Part shown: one piece after another, positions 1-7,766 of the stretch
Position numbering within the stretch: position 1 is the first letter of the stretch
How the letters are laid out: each line of letters opens with the position of its first letter
Position numbers and translations under genes: made by a program
The notes under the pieces: model-generated
What the model was told of the DNA's origin: nothing
Databases searched by the model: none
Seen by the model: the letters and a program-made list of their open reading frames with translations, nothing else
Virus record (IMG/VR): IMGVR_UViG_3300000116_000048
Coordinates: 714-41,805 of that record
Reading direction: 5' to 3' (one strand)
Length of the DNA stretch: 41,092 nucleotides
Origin: a virus

Positions 1-62
1 TGGTTGTCAGTCTTGAAGAGAAGATCCGCACGGTGAACGGCAAATATGACGAGACCTCCTGA
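1..62 (+). CDS. 3' end of a gene cut by the window edge
   Basis: From base 3 one frame stays open to a TGA at 60-62 and gives about 19 residues of ordinary charged sequence (ending in KYDETS). The next gene starts inside it, at 46, a 17-base overlap of the kind seen throughout this window. The start lies outside the window, so nothing can be said about function. The call rests only on the open frame and the overlap. It implies that the + strand operon begins upstream of this window, or that a circular genome was opened inside a gene. Confidence 0.4.
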   Translation, partial: VVSLEEKIRTVNGKYDETS

Positions 63-636
63 TCACGAATACCGGCGTAGGTTGGCAAAAGCGGACATGC
101 GTCGTGAGCTGGTATCTGCTGGGAAGTGGAAAGAGTTTGTTGATCTCCGTGAGCAGATGAAGGCCAAGGGGATTGAGCCTGATGTGGCGTGGCAGGGTGC
201 CTATGACTCGATCATGGACAACCCCATAGAAGCACCTGATGCTTCACCTGATCCTCCCAGGCCAGTCAAGAAGGTTGCGTCTACGTCCAGGCCGTCTAGG
301 ACCAAGAATGAGATGGATGTCGCAAGCACCATCTTCCATGAGAAGACTTGCAGTACACCTCGCACTGTTGAGTGGGTCGCTGCAAACATCAGGGTCAGTG
401 ACGCGGCAGCAGCAGACGCTCCAAGCAGTGAAGCCTGGTCTATGTTGTGTTGGGTCAAAAGCAGCCCACAAGCAGAGGCGCAGTTCTGGGGTCAAATCTA
501 CACCAAACTTCTACCCACCCGCCAGCAACTCGATCAAGACAATAGAATGGAAGACGACGGACGACAAGTTCTTACCCTGATCGATCGGATCAGAATGCTC
601 AAAGGGGATGGTCAAACTAATGTGGATGCAGATTGA
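46..636 (+). CDS. Hypothetical protein of the packaging module
   Basis: The 196-residue product has a basic N-terminal part (residues 1-45), a Pro/Ser-rich linker (about 62-88) and a helical C-terminal half. The C-terminal half has a Trp-rich stretch (SEAWSMLCWVKSSP) followed by a charged helix ending near residue 185. I do not recognise a named family. Its place two genes before the large terminase makes it one of two candidates for the small terminase or a packaging accessory protein; the other is the next gene. It overlaps that gene by 29 bases. The ribosome binding site before the ATG is weak, which fits translational coupling to the truncated upstream gene. Confidence 0.7.
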   Translation: MTRPPDHEYRRRLAKADMRRELVSAGKWKEFVDLREQMKAKGIEPDVAWQGAYDSIMDNPIEAPDASPDPPRPVKKVASTSRPSRTKNEMDVASTIFHEKTCSTPRTVEWVAANIRVSDAAAADAPSSEAWSMLCWVKSSPQAEAQFWGQIYTKLLPTRQQLDQDNRMEDDGRQVLTLIDRIRMLKGDGQTNVDAD

Positions 637-946
637 TAATATCGGACATTTGTCCGCCCCAGCGGAGCAGCCATTTTCGAGTGGAGTCAGAGGTCAGGGC
701 GCATTGGAATATGTCTCTAGGGTTTCTAGGGAAATATGCGAAGACCTCGATGTTACCTACGAAGAGTTCACCAGCGGCAGGCGTGGTAATAATGCCATGA
801 AGGCAAGACACAGGTGTTGTATTATTGCCCTTGAAGTTCTTAGGCCAGAGTTTGGAATTCTAGAAATTGCCAAGTTCATGGGAATAAGACACACAACGAT
901 GCTCAGTTGTAAAGAGGCTTGGAGACGATACGAAGGTGCAGAATGA
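608..946 (+). CDS. DnaA domain IV-like HTH protein, possible small terminase
   Basis: The 112-residue product carries, at about residues 36-108, a pattern that closely follows the DNA-binding domain IV of DnaA. It has a helix like 'VSREICEDLDVTYEEF', then SGRR, an AR-rich helix (MKARHRC), a long hydrophobic helix, and the signature GIRHTTML at 92-99, matching the G-R-D-H-T-T-V-L of DnaA. In DnaA this element reads the DnaA box. There is no AAA+ ATPase part. The gene sits directly before TerL and overlaps it by 11 bases, where phages usually keep the DNA-recognising small terminase, so a packaging role is as likely as replication initiation. The ATG at 608 abuts a GGGG run that suits a start at 620 (MWMQ) better, so the true N-terminus is uncertain. 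Confidence 0.65.
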   Translation: MVKLMWMQIDNIGHLSAPAEQPFSSGVRGQGALEYVSRVSREICEDLDVTYEEFTSGRRGNNAMKARHRCCIIALEVLRPEFGILEIAKFMGIRHTTMLSCKEAWRRYEGAE

Positions 947-2651
947 GTTCTACGATCTAGTCCCCAAAGACCCCAAGGCCAACCTTGCATTTCGCAAAGA
1001 GTTGATCCAGATGGGCAGCACGGACAAGAAGGCCGCAGAAGAACTCTACATCATGTGTAGCAGGGACATCCTGTTCTACATCAACGCATTCTGCTGGACC
1101 TACGACCCCCGTGTAGGAGACGGCACACTCCCCTTTCTAACCTACGACTTCCAGAACACGGCACTCTTGGAGATGGAAGATGCCATCGGCCACAGGGATA
1201 TTGTCATCAAGAAGAGCCGTGACATGGGTGCATCGTGGATGCTCCTTACGGTCTTTGAGTGGCGATGGCATTTCAGGAACAGTCAATCGTTTCTTTTGGT
1301 CAGCCGAAACGAGGATTATGTCGATAAACCAGGCAACCCCAAAAGCCTGTTTTGGAAGATTGACTTCATCCACAAGTACCTACCTGGTTGGATGAAGCCG
1401 CGCATTACCAGAACCAAACTGAGATTGACGAACGAAGACAATGGCAGCACTATTGACGGCGAATCTACAACTGGTGATGTTGCTCGTGGTGACCGCCGTA
1501 CTGCTATTGGTCTTGATGAGTTTGCTGCTTTCGATGTCGATGCGGGCTATCGAGCATTGGCATCAACGAGAGACGCGACAAAATGCCGAGTCTTCAACTC
1601 CACCCCCAGCGGTACAAATAATGCGTTCTTCGACCTTGCGACCAGCGAAACGATGCAAAGGGTCACGCTACACTGGACGCAGCATCCAATCAAGTCCGCA
1701 GGTAGCTATAAAGATAGCCAAGGCAAAACGAGAAGCCCTTGGTATGACGAGGAATGCAAGCGTTGCGCAAACCCACAAGAGATTGCCCAAGAACTCGACA
1801 TCGACTTCGCGGGGTCAGACTACCAATTCTTCGACGTGAGGATGCTGGACAGGTTGATGGAAGAGACGGCCTCACCTCCACTTGCCATTGGCGAGCTATT
1901 GCACAATCAAGTGAACGCCTCAATAGAGTCATTCGACCCAGCACCGAAGGGCAAACTACGCCTTTGGGTGAACCCTGACGCTCATGGTAATCTTCCAACT
2001 GACCGAAAATACGTCATAGGAGCAGACATTGCTGCCGGTACTGGTAGTAGTAACAGTGTTCTGTCAATCGGTGATTGCAGAACAGGAGAAAAAGTGGGTG
2101 AGCTAGTCACCCCACATCTCCGCCCTGATCAGCTTGCTACCTATGCGGTAGCACTTGGACGTTGGTTCTGTGGGCCAGGCAAAGAAGCACTGCTCATTTG
2201 GGAAGCCCCAGGGCCAGGGCGAAACTATGGTGATCGCATCTTAGAACTTGGATACAAGAACATCTGGTACAAAAAAGACCAGACCGGGAAGCAAGCTAAA
2301 ATTCCTGGCTGGTGGCCTACCAAAGATGAGAAACGATCTCTGTACAGTGATTACAGAACCGCTCTTTCGACTAGCCATTTCATCAACAGAAGTATGGATG
2401 CGTTGAGAGAGTGCAAGGAAATTGTGTTTGCAGCTACTGGGTGGATCACGCATTCTCGTTCTCTTAGAACGATCGATCCATCTGGAGCGCGAGAAAATCA
2501 CGGAGACAGGCCAACGGCAGATGCACTGCTTTGGCGAGGAATGCAAAAACCATCCCCGGTGCGATTGCCTAACGTCGGCACCCCGGAAGGATCAATGCTT
2601 TGGAGAAGGCAGTTGGTCGAAGACAAAAAGCGCAAAGCATTGGAATGGTAA
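936..2651 (+). CDS. terL: Terminase large subunit (TerL)
   Basis: This is the ATP-driven DNA packaging motor and headful/site nuclease. In the 571-residue product the N-terminal ATPase shows an atypical Walker A (KKSRDMGASW, 92-101), a Walker B with catalytic pair D194-E195 (AIGLDEFAAF) and a coupling motif NSTPSG (221-226). The C-terminal RNase H-like nuclease begins at VIGADIAAGTG with D364, continues with E423 in IWEAPGPG, and has the last acidic cluster at D524/D529 (GDRPTADALL). The length is typical for the family. Translation starts at GTG 936 inside the previous gene, with GGAG at 921-924 as a ribosome binding site. The portal follows after 3 bases, as in most tailed phages. Confidence 0.95.
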   Translation: MQNEFYDLVPKDPKANLAFRKELIQMGSTDKKAAEELYIMCSRDILFYINAFCWTYDPRVGDGTLPFLTYDFQNTALLEMEDAIGHRDIVIKKSRDMGASWMLLTVFEWRWHFRNSQSFLLVSRNEDYVDKPGNPKSLFWKIDFIHKYLPGWMKPRITRTKLRLTNEDNGSTIDGESTTGDVARGDRRTAIGLDEFAAFDVDAGYRALASTRDATKCRVFNSTPSGTNNAFFDLATSETMQRVTLHWTQHPIKSAGSYKDSQGKTRSPWYDEECKRCANPQEIAQELDIDFAGSDYQFFDVRMLDRLMEETASPPLAIGELLHNQVNASIESFDPAPKGKLRLWVNPDAHGNLPTDRKYVIGADIAAGTGSSNSVLSIGDCRTGEKVGELVTPHLRPDQLATYAVALGRWFCGPGKEALLIWEAPGPGRNYGDRILELGYKNIWYKKDQTGKQAKIPGWWPTKDEKRSLYSDYRTALSTSHFINRSMDALRECKEIVFAATGWITHSRSLRTIDPSGARENHGDRPTADALLWRGMQKPSPVRLPNVGTPEGSMLWRRQLVEDKKRKALEW

Positions 2652-2654
2652 CGC

Positions 2655-4454
2655 ATGTACAAGTATGACAAGAACAAAACATCTAGGCTCCAAAATGCCA
2701 TCGAGTATTCACGACGGCAACTACTTCCGTACAGAGAAAAACGACTACACGCCATTCGGCAATTTGTCGGTACACATTATACCGATACCGGCGCACAAGA
2801 AAGAGTGCCTCTCAACCTGTTGGAAATGGCGGTTTCTATCTACCGTCGCCAAATTGCTGCGCGTCGTCCTAATGTTTTGGTCACGTCAAAAAACCCAGAA
2901 CACAAACCAGTAGCTGGTCAGTTCGAGTTTGCAATGAACTCACTACTTAAAGACATTGACTTTGAAGAAACAATTCAGAAGTGGGTGTTGGACGCAATGT
3001 TTGGCATCGGCATTGTCAAGACTGGGTTGACTGCTAGTGGCATTGATATGAATGGTTACGAACACGATCCTGGTCAACCATTTGTTGACAACGTGGACTT
3101 TGACGATTTTGTCTTCGACATGTCAGCAAAGAGATGGGATCAAATTCAGTACTGTGGAAACAGATACTCTTTGCCTCTTGAAGCAATAAAGCAGTCAAAG
3201 ATGTTTGGGAAAAAGACAGAAGACCTAACTCCCAGCGAGTTTAGGCAAAACAACGAGTTTGGCGAAGAGCGAGTGCAAAGAATTGGCTCAAGTGAAGGCC
3301 ATTACGGTGATCAATACTATTCACCAGTTGTTGAGCTTTGGGATATATGGCTCCCACTTGAAGGTGTTGTTGTAACCATGCAGGCCGACGACCGGGGGGG
3401 AGTGTCACAGACCGAGCCTCTGAGAGTTGTAGAATGGGAAGGACCAGAAGAGGGACCGTACTACACCCTTGGCTTCGGCAGTGTTCCGGGCAACCTCATG
3501 CCCCTCCCCCCGGTGTCATTGCTTCTCGATCTGCACGAAATGGCGAACAGAGTGTTTCGTAAACTTGGCCGACAGGCTGATCGACAGAAGACTGTTACGC
3601 TTGTTCAGTCCGGGCAGGAAGATGATGGCCGCCGAATCGCAGAGTCTAGTGACGGAGATATGATCCGCACCGACCGACCGGAAGCAACAAGAGAAGCTCG
3701 CTATGGCGGAGTCGATCAGCCGACTCTGGCATACATGGTTCAGCTCAAAGACCTGTTCGTCTACATGGGCGGCAACCTTGATGCCCTCGGCGGCCTTGGC
3801 AAACTGAGTGAGACAGTCGGTCAGGAGCAGCTCATTGCCAAGTCGGCTTCTGCTAGAATTGCCGACATGCAAGAGTCAGCAACAAAAGCCGTTAAAAAGG
3901 TAGTGAATACCTTGGGTAAGTACCTTTGGTATGACCCCGTTGCGTCTCCTACGGTTCTAACTAAGATCCCTGACACAAACTTTGAGGCTTCTGTAGAATT
4001 CACCCCAGAAATTCGAGAGGGTGAAATCATTGAGTACGAGATTGACATCGCTCCTTACTCTATGGTTGACCGAAGTCCGTCCGAGAAAGCTAAAACTCTC
4101 GGTGAACTGATGCAGGGGTTTATCATTCCACTTGCACCACTGCTACAGCAGCAGGGCATGAAGCCAGATATGAACAAGTTCCTCGAACTTATGGCTAAGT
4201 ACAGCAACACAGATGAGTTGATGGACATTGTGACTAAGTTTGATGAACAAGAAATGGCAAAGATGCAGCAAATGCAAGAGGTATCTGGTGGTGGGCAGGA
4301 GCGTCCGACTCAATCTCCCGTCACTACACGTAAGACAGTGAGAGAAAACATCCCTGGGTCCACTAGGCAGGGTAGAGATGAAGCCATGATGCAGCTTCTT
4401 GCTGGTGGCGGACAGCCAGCACAGGCTGGACAAATGGCTGAAGGAATGAGTTAA
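2655..4454 (+). CDS. Portal protein
   Basis: The portal forms the ring at the capsid vertex through which DNA enters and leaves. The 599-residue product begins with a basic region, followed by 'RVPLNLLEMAVSIYRRQIAA' and RRPNVLV (about 50-76), the pattern common near the N-terminus of portals. It then has a wing-like region with DNVDFDDFVFDM, and a clip/stem region with long helices (about residues 380-420, where LGGLGKLSETVGQEQLI occurs). The C-terminal 70 residues are Gln/Met-rich and probably disordered. Order (after TerL, before scaffold and capsid) and size (about 600) support the call. It starts 3 bases after TerL and shares the A of its TAA with the next ATG. Confidence 0.88.
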   Translation: MYKYDKNKTSRLQNAIEYSRRQLLPYREKRLHAIRQFVGTHYTDTGAQERVPLNLLEMAVSIYRRQIAARRPNVLVTSKNPEHKPVAGQFEFAMNSLLKDIDFEETIQKWVLDAMFGIGIVKTGLTASGIDMNGYEHDPGQPFVDNVDFDDFVFDMSAKRWDQIQYCGNRYSLPLEAIKQSKMFGKKTEDLTPSEFRQNNEFGEERVQRIGSSEGHYGDQYYSPVVELWDIWLPLEGVVVTMQADDRGGVSQTEPLRVVEWEGPEEGPYYTLGFGSVPGNLMPLPPVSLLLDLHEMANRVFRKLGRQADRQKTVTLVQSGQEDDGRRIAESSDGDMIRTDRPEATREARYGGVDQPTLAYMVQLKDLFVYMGGNLDALGGLGKLSETVGQEQLIAKSASARIADMQESATKAVKKVVNTLGKYLWYDPVASPTVLTKIPDTNFEASVEFTPEIREGEIIEYEIDIAPYSMVDRSPSEKAKTLGELMQGFIIPLAPLLQQQGMKPDMNKFLELMAKYSNTDELMDIVTKFDEQEMAKMQQMQEVSGGGQERPTQSPVTTRKTVRENIPGSTRQGRDEAMMQLLAGGGQPAQAGQMAEGMS

Positions 4455-4825
4455 TGCCTACATACTGCTTTGGCAACAAAGAAACGGGTGAAGTCTTGGA
4501 GGTTGTGTGGTCTATTAACCAAATGGAGGCTAAAACCAACGGCACAACTTACACAGACGATAATGGGGCGGTTTGGGAGAGAGATTTTGGATCTGAACAG
4601 GGGTCTGGCTCTTCTTATTCGCAAAATTGGCCGATGAAGAGCGATGCTTGTGGAGTACACCCCTCTGATGTTGACAAAGCGGGAAGAGCATCTGCTCAAA
4701 TGGGAGTTCCTACACGCTTCGACAGTAATACTGGACAAGCAATCTTTGAGAACAGGAATCACAGGGCAAAGTACATGAAAGCCCGTGGTTTCCACGACAG
4801 AAATGGTGGATATGGTGATGGCTGA
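4454..4825 (+). CDS. Conserved small phage protein between portal and scaffold
   Basis: The 123-residue product begins MPTYCFGNKETGEVLEVV, which resembles the N-terminal strand pair of FmdB-type small proteins but lacks their paired zinc cysteines. The C-terminal part holds RHR-like 'NHRAKYMKARGFHDRNGGYG', a tail I associate with small proteins lying beside portal and scaffold genes in podovirus-like genomes. The function is unknown; head assembly is a reasonable guess from position. Its ATG shares one base with the portal stop (TAATG), and its TGA overlaps the next gene, so it is translationally coupled on both sides. Confidence 0.72.
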   Translation: MPTYCFGNKETGEVLEVVWSINQMEAKTNGTTYTDDNGAVWERDFGSEQGSGSSYSQNWPMKSDACGVHPSDVDKAGRASAQMGVPTRFDSNTGQAIFENRNHRAKYMKARGFHDRNGGYGDG

Positions 4826-5687
4826 AGAAAAGACAGAGGAAGTAAAGAATGATTCACCTTGGGACTTCGACTTTGAAGACCCAGAGATGATTGATGCACC
4901 TGTAGAAATGCCTGAAAATGCTGAGTCTGACACGGAAGTAACAGATGAAGGGTTTTCAGATGAACTCGTACAGCGAGCAAAGGACGCAGGGCTGGACGAT
5001 GAAGACCTCTCGAACATGGGTTCGGCAGAACAGATGGAATTTGTTCTTGGTCTTCTTGAAAACAAGGTGCAACAAACTCAAGAAGAAGATCGAAATACCA
5101 CCAGTAGCCCTGGTGATGCGGATGATGAAGATCAGCCAAGCAACGACGTTAGTTGGATTGATGATATTGACCCTGATGAAGCTGTTGATACTGACACTGC
5201 CCGTGCTATGAAGGCCATGAAATCGAAGATCGATGAATTGACCGGCACACTAGAGTCAATGAACAAGAAGACAGAAGAAGTAAAAACGAATTCCTACTTC
5301 ACGGATCTAGAGCCTGAGTGGGATGAAGTGTTTGGTTCCAAGACTTCTGCAACAAGCGAGCAAACAACAAATCGTCAATCGGTCCTTGAGGAAGTTGAAA
5401 CCCTCAAGGATGGGTATCGCTCTCGTAAAAAGCGATTACCTTCAGATAAAGACCTATTCGACCGCGCCGTCAATGGCGTGTTCGGTGAAAAAGCGAAAGA
5501 CTTTGCACGACAAGAGTTGAATGAGAGACTTCAAAAGCGAGAGTCCCAGTTCCTTTCACGAGCTAGTAATAGCAACGCCACGGGTGACATGCTCAGTGGT
5601 CGTCAGCAGGCATTGAAGAATGTCTCTAGCAAGATGAGAGAACTTGGGCTTGATGTTGTTGACAGTCCCTCAGACATCTTCGAGTAA
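4818..5687 (+). CDS. Probable scaffolding protein
   Basis: The 289-residue product has a strongly acidic N-terminal half rich in Asp/Glu (residues about 1-145) and a helical, more basic C-terminal half with KKR and QKRESQF stretches. This is the usual layout of capsid scaffolds, whose basic C-terminal helix binds the coat protein. It lies immediately before the major capsid gene. No protease motif is seen. I prefer the ATG at 4818, which overlaps the previous stop by 8 bases and has GGTGG 8 bases upstream; an in-frame ATG at 4785 would add 11 residues. The call rests on composition and position, not on a recognised family signature. Confidence 0.75.
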   Translation: MAEEKTEEVKNDSPWDFDFEDPEMIDAPVEMPENAESDTEVTDEGFSDELVQRAKDAGLDDEDLSNMGSAEQMEFVLGLLENKVQQTQEEDRNTTSSPGDADDEDQPSNDVSWIDDIDPDEAVDTDTARAMKAMKSKIDELTGTLESMNKKTEEVKTNSYFTDLEPEWDEVFGSKTSATSEQTTNRQSVLEEVETLKDGYRSRKKRLPSDKDLFDRAVNGVFGEKAKDFARQELNERLQKRESQFLSRASNSNATGDMLSGRQQALKNVSSKMRELGLDVVDSPSDIFE

Positions 5688-5690
5688 TGC

Positions 5691-5696
5691 AGGAGG
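5691..5696 (+). promoter_or_regulatory. Strong Shine-Dalgarno of the capsid gene
   Basis: A full AGGAGG lies 8 bases before the ATG at 5705. It is the strongest ribosome binding site of the + strand operon and fits the need for the most abundant virion protein. Confidence 0.85.
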
Positions 5697-5704
5697 ATTA
5701 AACA

Positions 5705-6754
5705 ATGGCTACCCTACAGGCAGCAGATATTGCTGATCTGATCACGACTACACAGCGTGATCTGGGCCGACTTCGCTGGACTGACCTCTCTTACGACTTG
5801 CAGGAATATGTGGCTCTGCCCATGATCCTTCAGCGTGAGAAGGTCTCGTACCAGTCAGGTCAGGCTCTTCAATGGAACGTGATGACCGGAACCAGCGGCG
5901 CAACCCGCGACACCGGGCTTTACGAAGTTGACAGTGTCAACGTCTCAGATGTGATGACCACGGCGACTGTTCCGTGGCGGCACATGACGACTAACTACGC
6001 CATCGAGCGTCGTGAAATCGCCATGAACCGTAGTCCAGCTCAGATCGTTGACTTGGTTCGCATCCGTCGTCATGACGCGATGGTTGACCTTGCGAAGCAT
6101 ATGGAATCACGCTTCTGGAGCGCACCGACCTCTTCGTCGGACAACCTCCAGATGTTCGGTGTTCCGCATTGGGTTTCGTGGGTCACTTCGACCGGCGCTT
6201 TTGTCGGTGGCAACCCCACTGGGTTCTCTGCTGGCGCAGGTGGAATCGACTCTGCTACGACTCCTAACTGGCAGAACTGGTCGGCTACCTACACCAACAT
6301 CACCAGTGTTGACCTTGTTCGTAAGTGGCGTAAGGCCGCAACCTTCACCAACTTCCGACCCCCTGTTGCGGGTGCTGAATACGGTGGCGGACGTAACAAC
6401 TACGGTTACTACACCAACTACAATGTGATTGGTCCTCTCGAAGAGGTTCTGGAATCACAGAATGACAACCTCGGTAATGACATTGCCTCCAAGGACGGAA
6501 AGCTCCTGTTCCGTCAGACTCCGGTCACTTGGGTTCCTGAGCTTGAAGCTCGGGGCGGCGATCCGATTTACGGCATCAACTGGTCGGTTCTCAAGCCCGG
6601 CTTCCTCGCAGGCGAGTACCTTCGTGAAGAAGGCCCGAACGCTGCTGCTAACCAGCACACCGTGTTCACCACTCACCTCGACCTCACAATGAACCTCCTT
6701 TGCCACAACCGTCGTGCAAACTTCGTGCTGGCTAAGAGTAACCCGCTCGTCTGA
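5705..6754 (+). CDS. Major capsid protein
   Basis: The 349-residue product is taken to be the HK97-fold coat protein from position (after scaffold), length, ribosome binding site strength and residue pattern. A helical N-terminal arm with 'LSYDLQEYVALPMILQREKV' leads into a mixed alpha/beta body. An aromatic Gly/Asn-rich segment (about 225-245, with GGGRNNYGYY) may be the protruding loop. The C-terminal part has the strand-rich HTVFTTHLDLTMNLLCHNRRANF, typical of the P-domain end that binds viral DNA/RNA-side contacts. Codon use is very even and GC-rich relative to neighbours, as in highly expressed phage genes. No N-terminal protease delta domain is evident, consistent with a separate scaffold. 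Confidence 0.88.
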   Translation: MATLQAADIADLITTTQRDLGRLRWTDLSYDLQEYVALPMILQREKVSYQSGQALQWNVMTGTSGATRDTGLYEVDSVNVSDVMTTATVPWRHMTTNYAIERREIAMNRSPAQIVDLVRIRRHDAMVDLAKHMESRFWSAPTSSSDNLQMFGVPHWVSWVTSTGAFVGGNPTGFSAGAGGIDSATTPNWQNWSATYTNITSVDLVRKWRKAATFTNFRPPVAGAEYGGGRNNYGYYTNYNVIGPLEEVLESQNDNLGNDIASKDGKLLFRQTPVTWVPELEARGGDPIYGINWSVLKPGFLAGEYLREEGPNAAANQHTVFTTHLDLTMNLLCHNRRANFVLAKSNPLV

Positions 6755-6775
6755 GTGGAGAAAGGTTGATACACA

Positions 6776-7462
6776 ATGACTAATGTTTCATATTCAGGTT
6801 CTGGTCTCAGTGTCCACACTGCTACTAAGAATGTTGACCCATTCCACGCTGGGGCGAAGAAGTCAGTCGCACTTGACTTTGCTAGTTCGGGCGACATCAA
6901 TGCTTTCACAAGTGTTGGCACCTCTAGTTTCGTTGTCAACGCAAATGCTGGAGCAGGTGAAGCAACAATTACTGCTGGCACTTCCAAAGCAAAGCTCATT
7001 CACCCCAACATCAGTGGCACTTCGGCTGCAAGCAGATTGACTATTTCTGTGCGCGTCAAGGACGCTGATCCAGCCGAAACTGGACACGCAATGTTTGTTG
7101 GCTTTGCTGAAGACGTGACCACCATTGCCAACACGATGTCCGCTGCTGGGGCGCTTCGTGCAGCCGCTGATGACAAGGACATGGTTGGTTTCTACAAGGA
7201 CATTGCTGGTAATATCGATTACTACGCATCGTCCGGTTCCACTGAAGGCGTGAACGAAGTTGATTCCACCTTCGACATGGCTGCTGGCACTTACGTTGAT
7301 CTTGCTGTCGAACTCATCGGCAACGATGTAAAGTTCTATCGTGATGGCGCTCTGGTCAAGACTTACAGCGGAATGCATGATCAGGCTGCGACCCTTGTCC
7401 CAGTGATCATTCTTTCGGAAGATGAAGTAGTGACCGTTTCTGCGTTTACAGCAGGCGTGTAA
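6776..7462 (+). CDS. Head decoration or fibre candidate with lectin-like fold
   Basis: The 228-residue product is rich in Ala, Gly, Ser, Thr and Val. Its C-terminal half ends in the strand pattern 'TYVDLAVELIGNDVKFYRDG' then ALVKTYSG, which is characteristic of concanavalin A-like jelly rolls, where one strand with 'W/K-F-Y-x-D-G' crosses the sheet. It follows the capsid gene by 21 bases, with AAAGG about 10 bases before the ATG, and is the last gene before the terminator. A role decorating the head, perhaps binding polysaccharide, is inferred from fold and place. It could also be an unrelated head stabiliser. Confidence 0.68.
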   Translation: MTNVSYSGSGLSVHTATKNVDPFHAGAKKSVALDFASSGDINAFTSVGTSSFVVNANAGAGEATITAGTSKAKLIHPNISGTSAASRLTISVRVKDADPAETGHAMFVGFAEDVTTIANTMSAAGALRAAADDKDMVGFYKDIAGNIDYYASSGSTEGVNEVDSTFDMAAGTYVDLAVELIGNDVKFYRDGALVKTYSGMHDQAATLVPVIILSEDEVVTVSAFTAGV

Positions 7463-7483
7463 AAGACATCTCCCTCTCTTTTC

Positions 7484-7520
7484 GGCCCTCCTCCCCCTCG
7501 TGGGGTGGGGGGTCTTTTTA
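7484..7520 (+). terminator. Rho-independent terminator of the head operon
   Basis: Bases 7484-7496 pair with 7502-7514 in a GC-rich 13-position stem (one T-T mismatch and some G-T pairs) around a five-base loop, followed by TTTTTA. The uridine run reads in the + direction, so it ends the 1-7462 operon. It touches the stop codon of the - strand gene that converges on it. In the - direction there is no T run. Confidence 0.85.
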
Positions 7521-7766
7521 TTTGGGTTTGTATGTGACGTTGGCCTTCATCGGATCTACCGGAGGCGTTAGAGTTTCCATCTCTTCTGGACCAAAGAGAA
7601 TGTCATCTCTGTGTTCGTCAGATATTTCACACCAGGCAACTGCCATGGCATCAAGAACATCTACGTTTTTTACGTTGTATTCTTCAGCTACCTGAATCAC
7701 TAAGGCCATTGTGTTTTCACGAATTCTTACGCTGGCCGTTTCTGGTTTGCTTTGACCTTGGTTCAA
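7518..7766 (-). CDS. Small hypothetical protein, last gene of the late operon
   Basis: The 82-residue product is soluble, with a helical core (ENTMALVIQVAEEYNVKNVDVLDAMAVAW) split by charged residues, and an extended C-terminus rich in Pro. I do not recognise it. It begins at a TTG that overlaps the TGA of the giant gene upstream (TTGA), with GGAG about 9 bases before it. The first in-frame ATG would remove 19 residues. Its stop codon lies within the terminator of the opposing operon. Confidence 0.65.
   Translation of the reverse strand: MNQGQSKPETASVRIRENTMALVIQVAEEYNVKNVDVLDAMAVAWCEISDEHRDDILFGPEEMETLTPPVDPMKANVTYKPK

Noticed and set aside
4451-5065. 204-residue - strand frame opposite the scaffold region
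   Set aside because: Its Ser-rich sequence mirrors the acidic scaffold codons on the other strand; the + strand genes are well supported.
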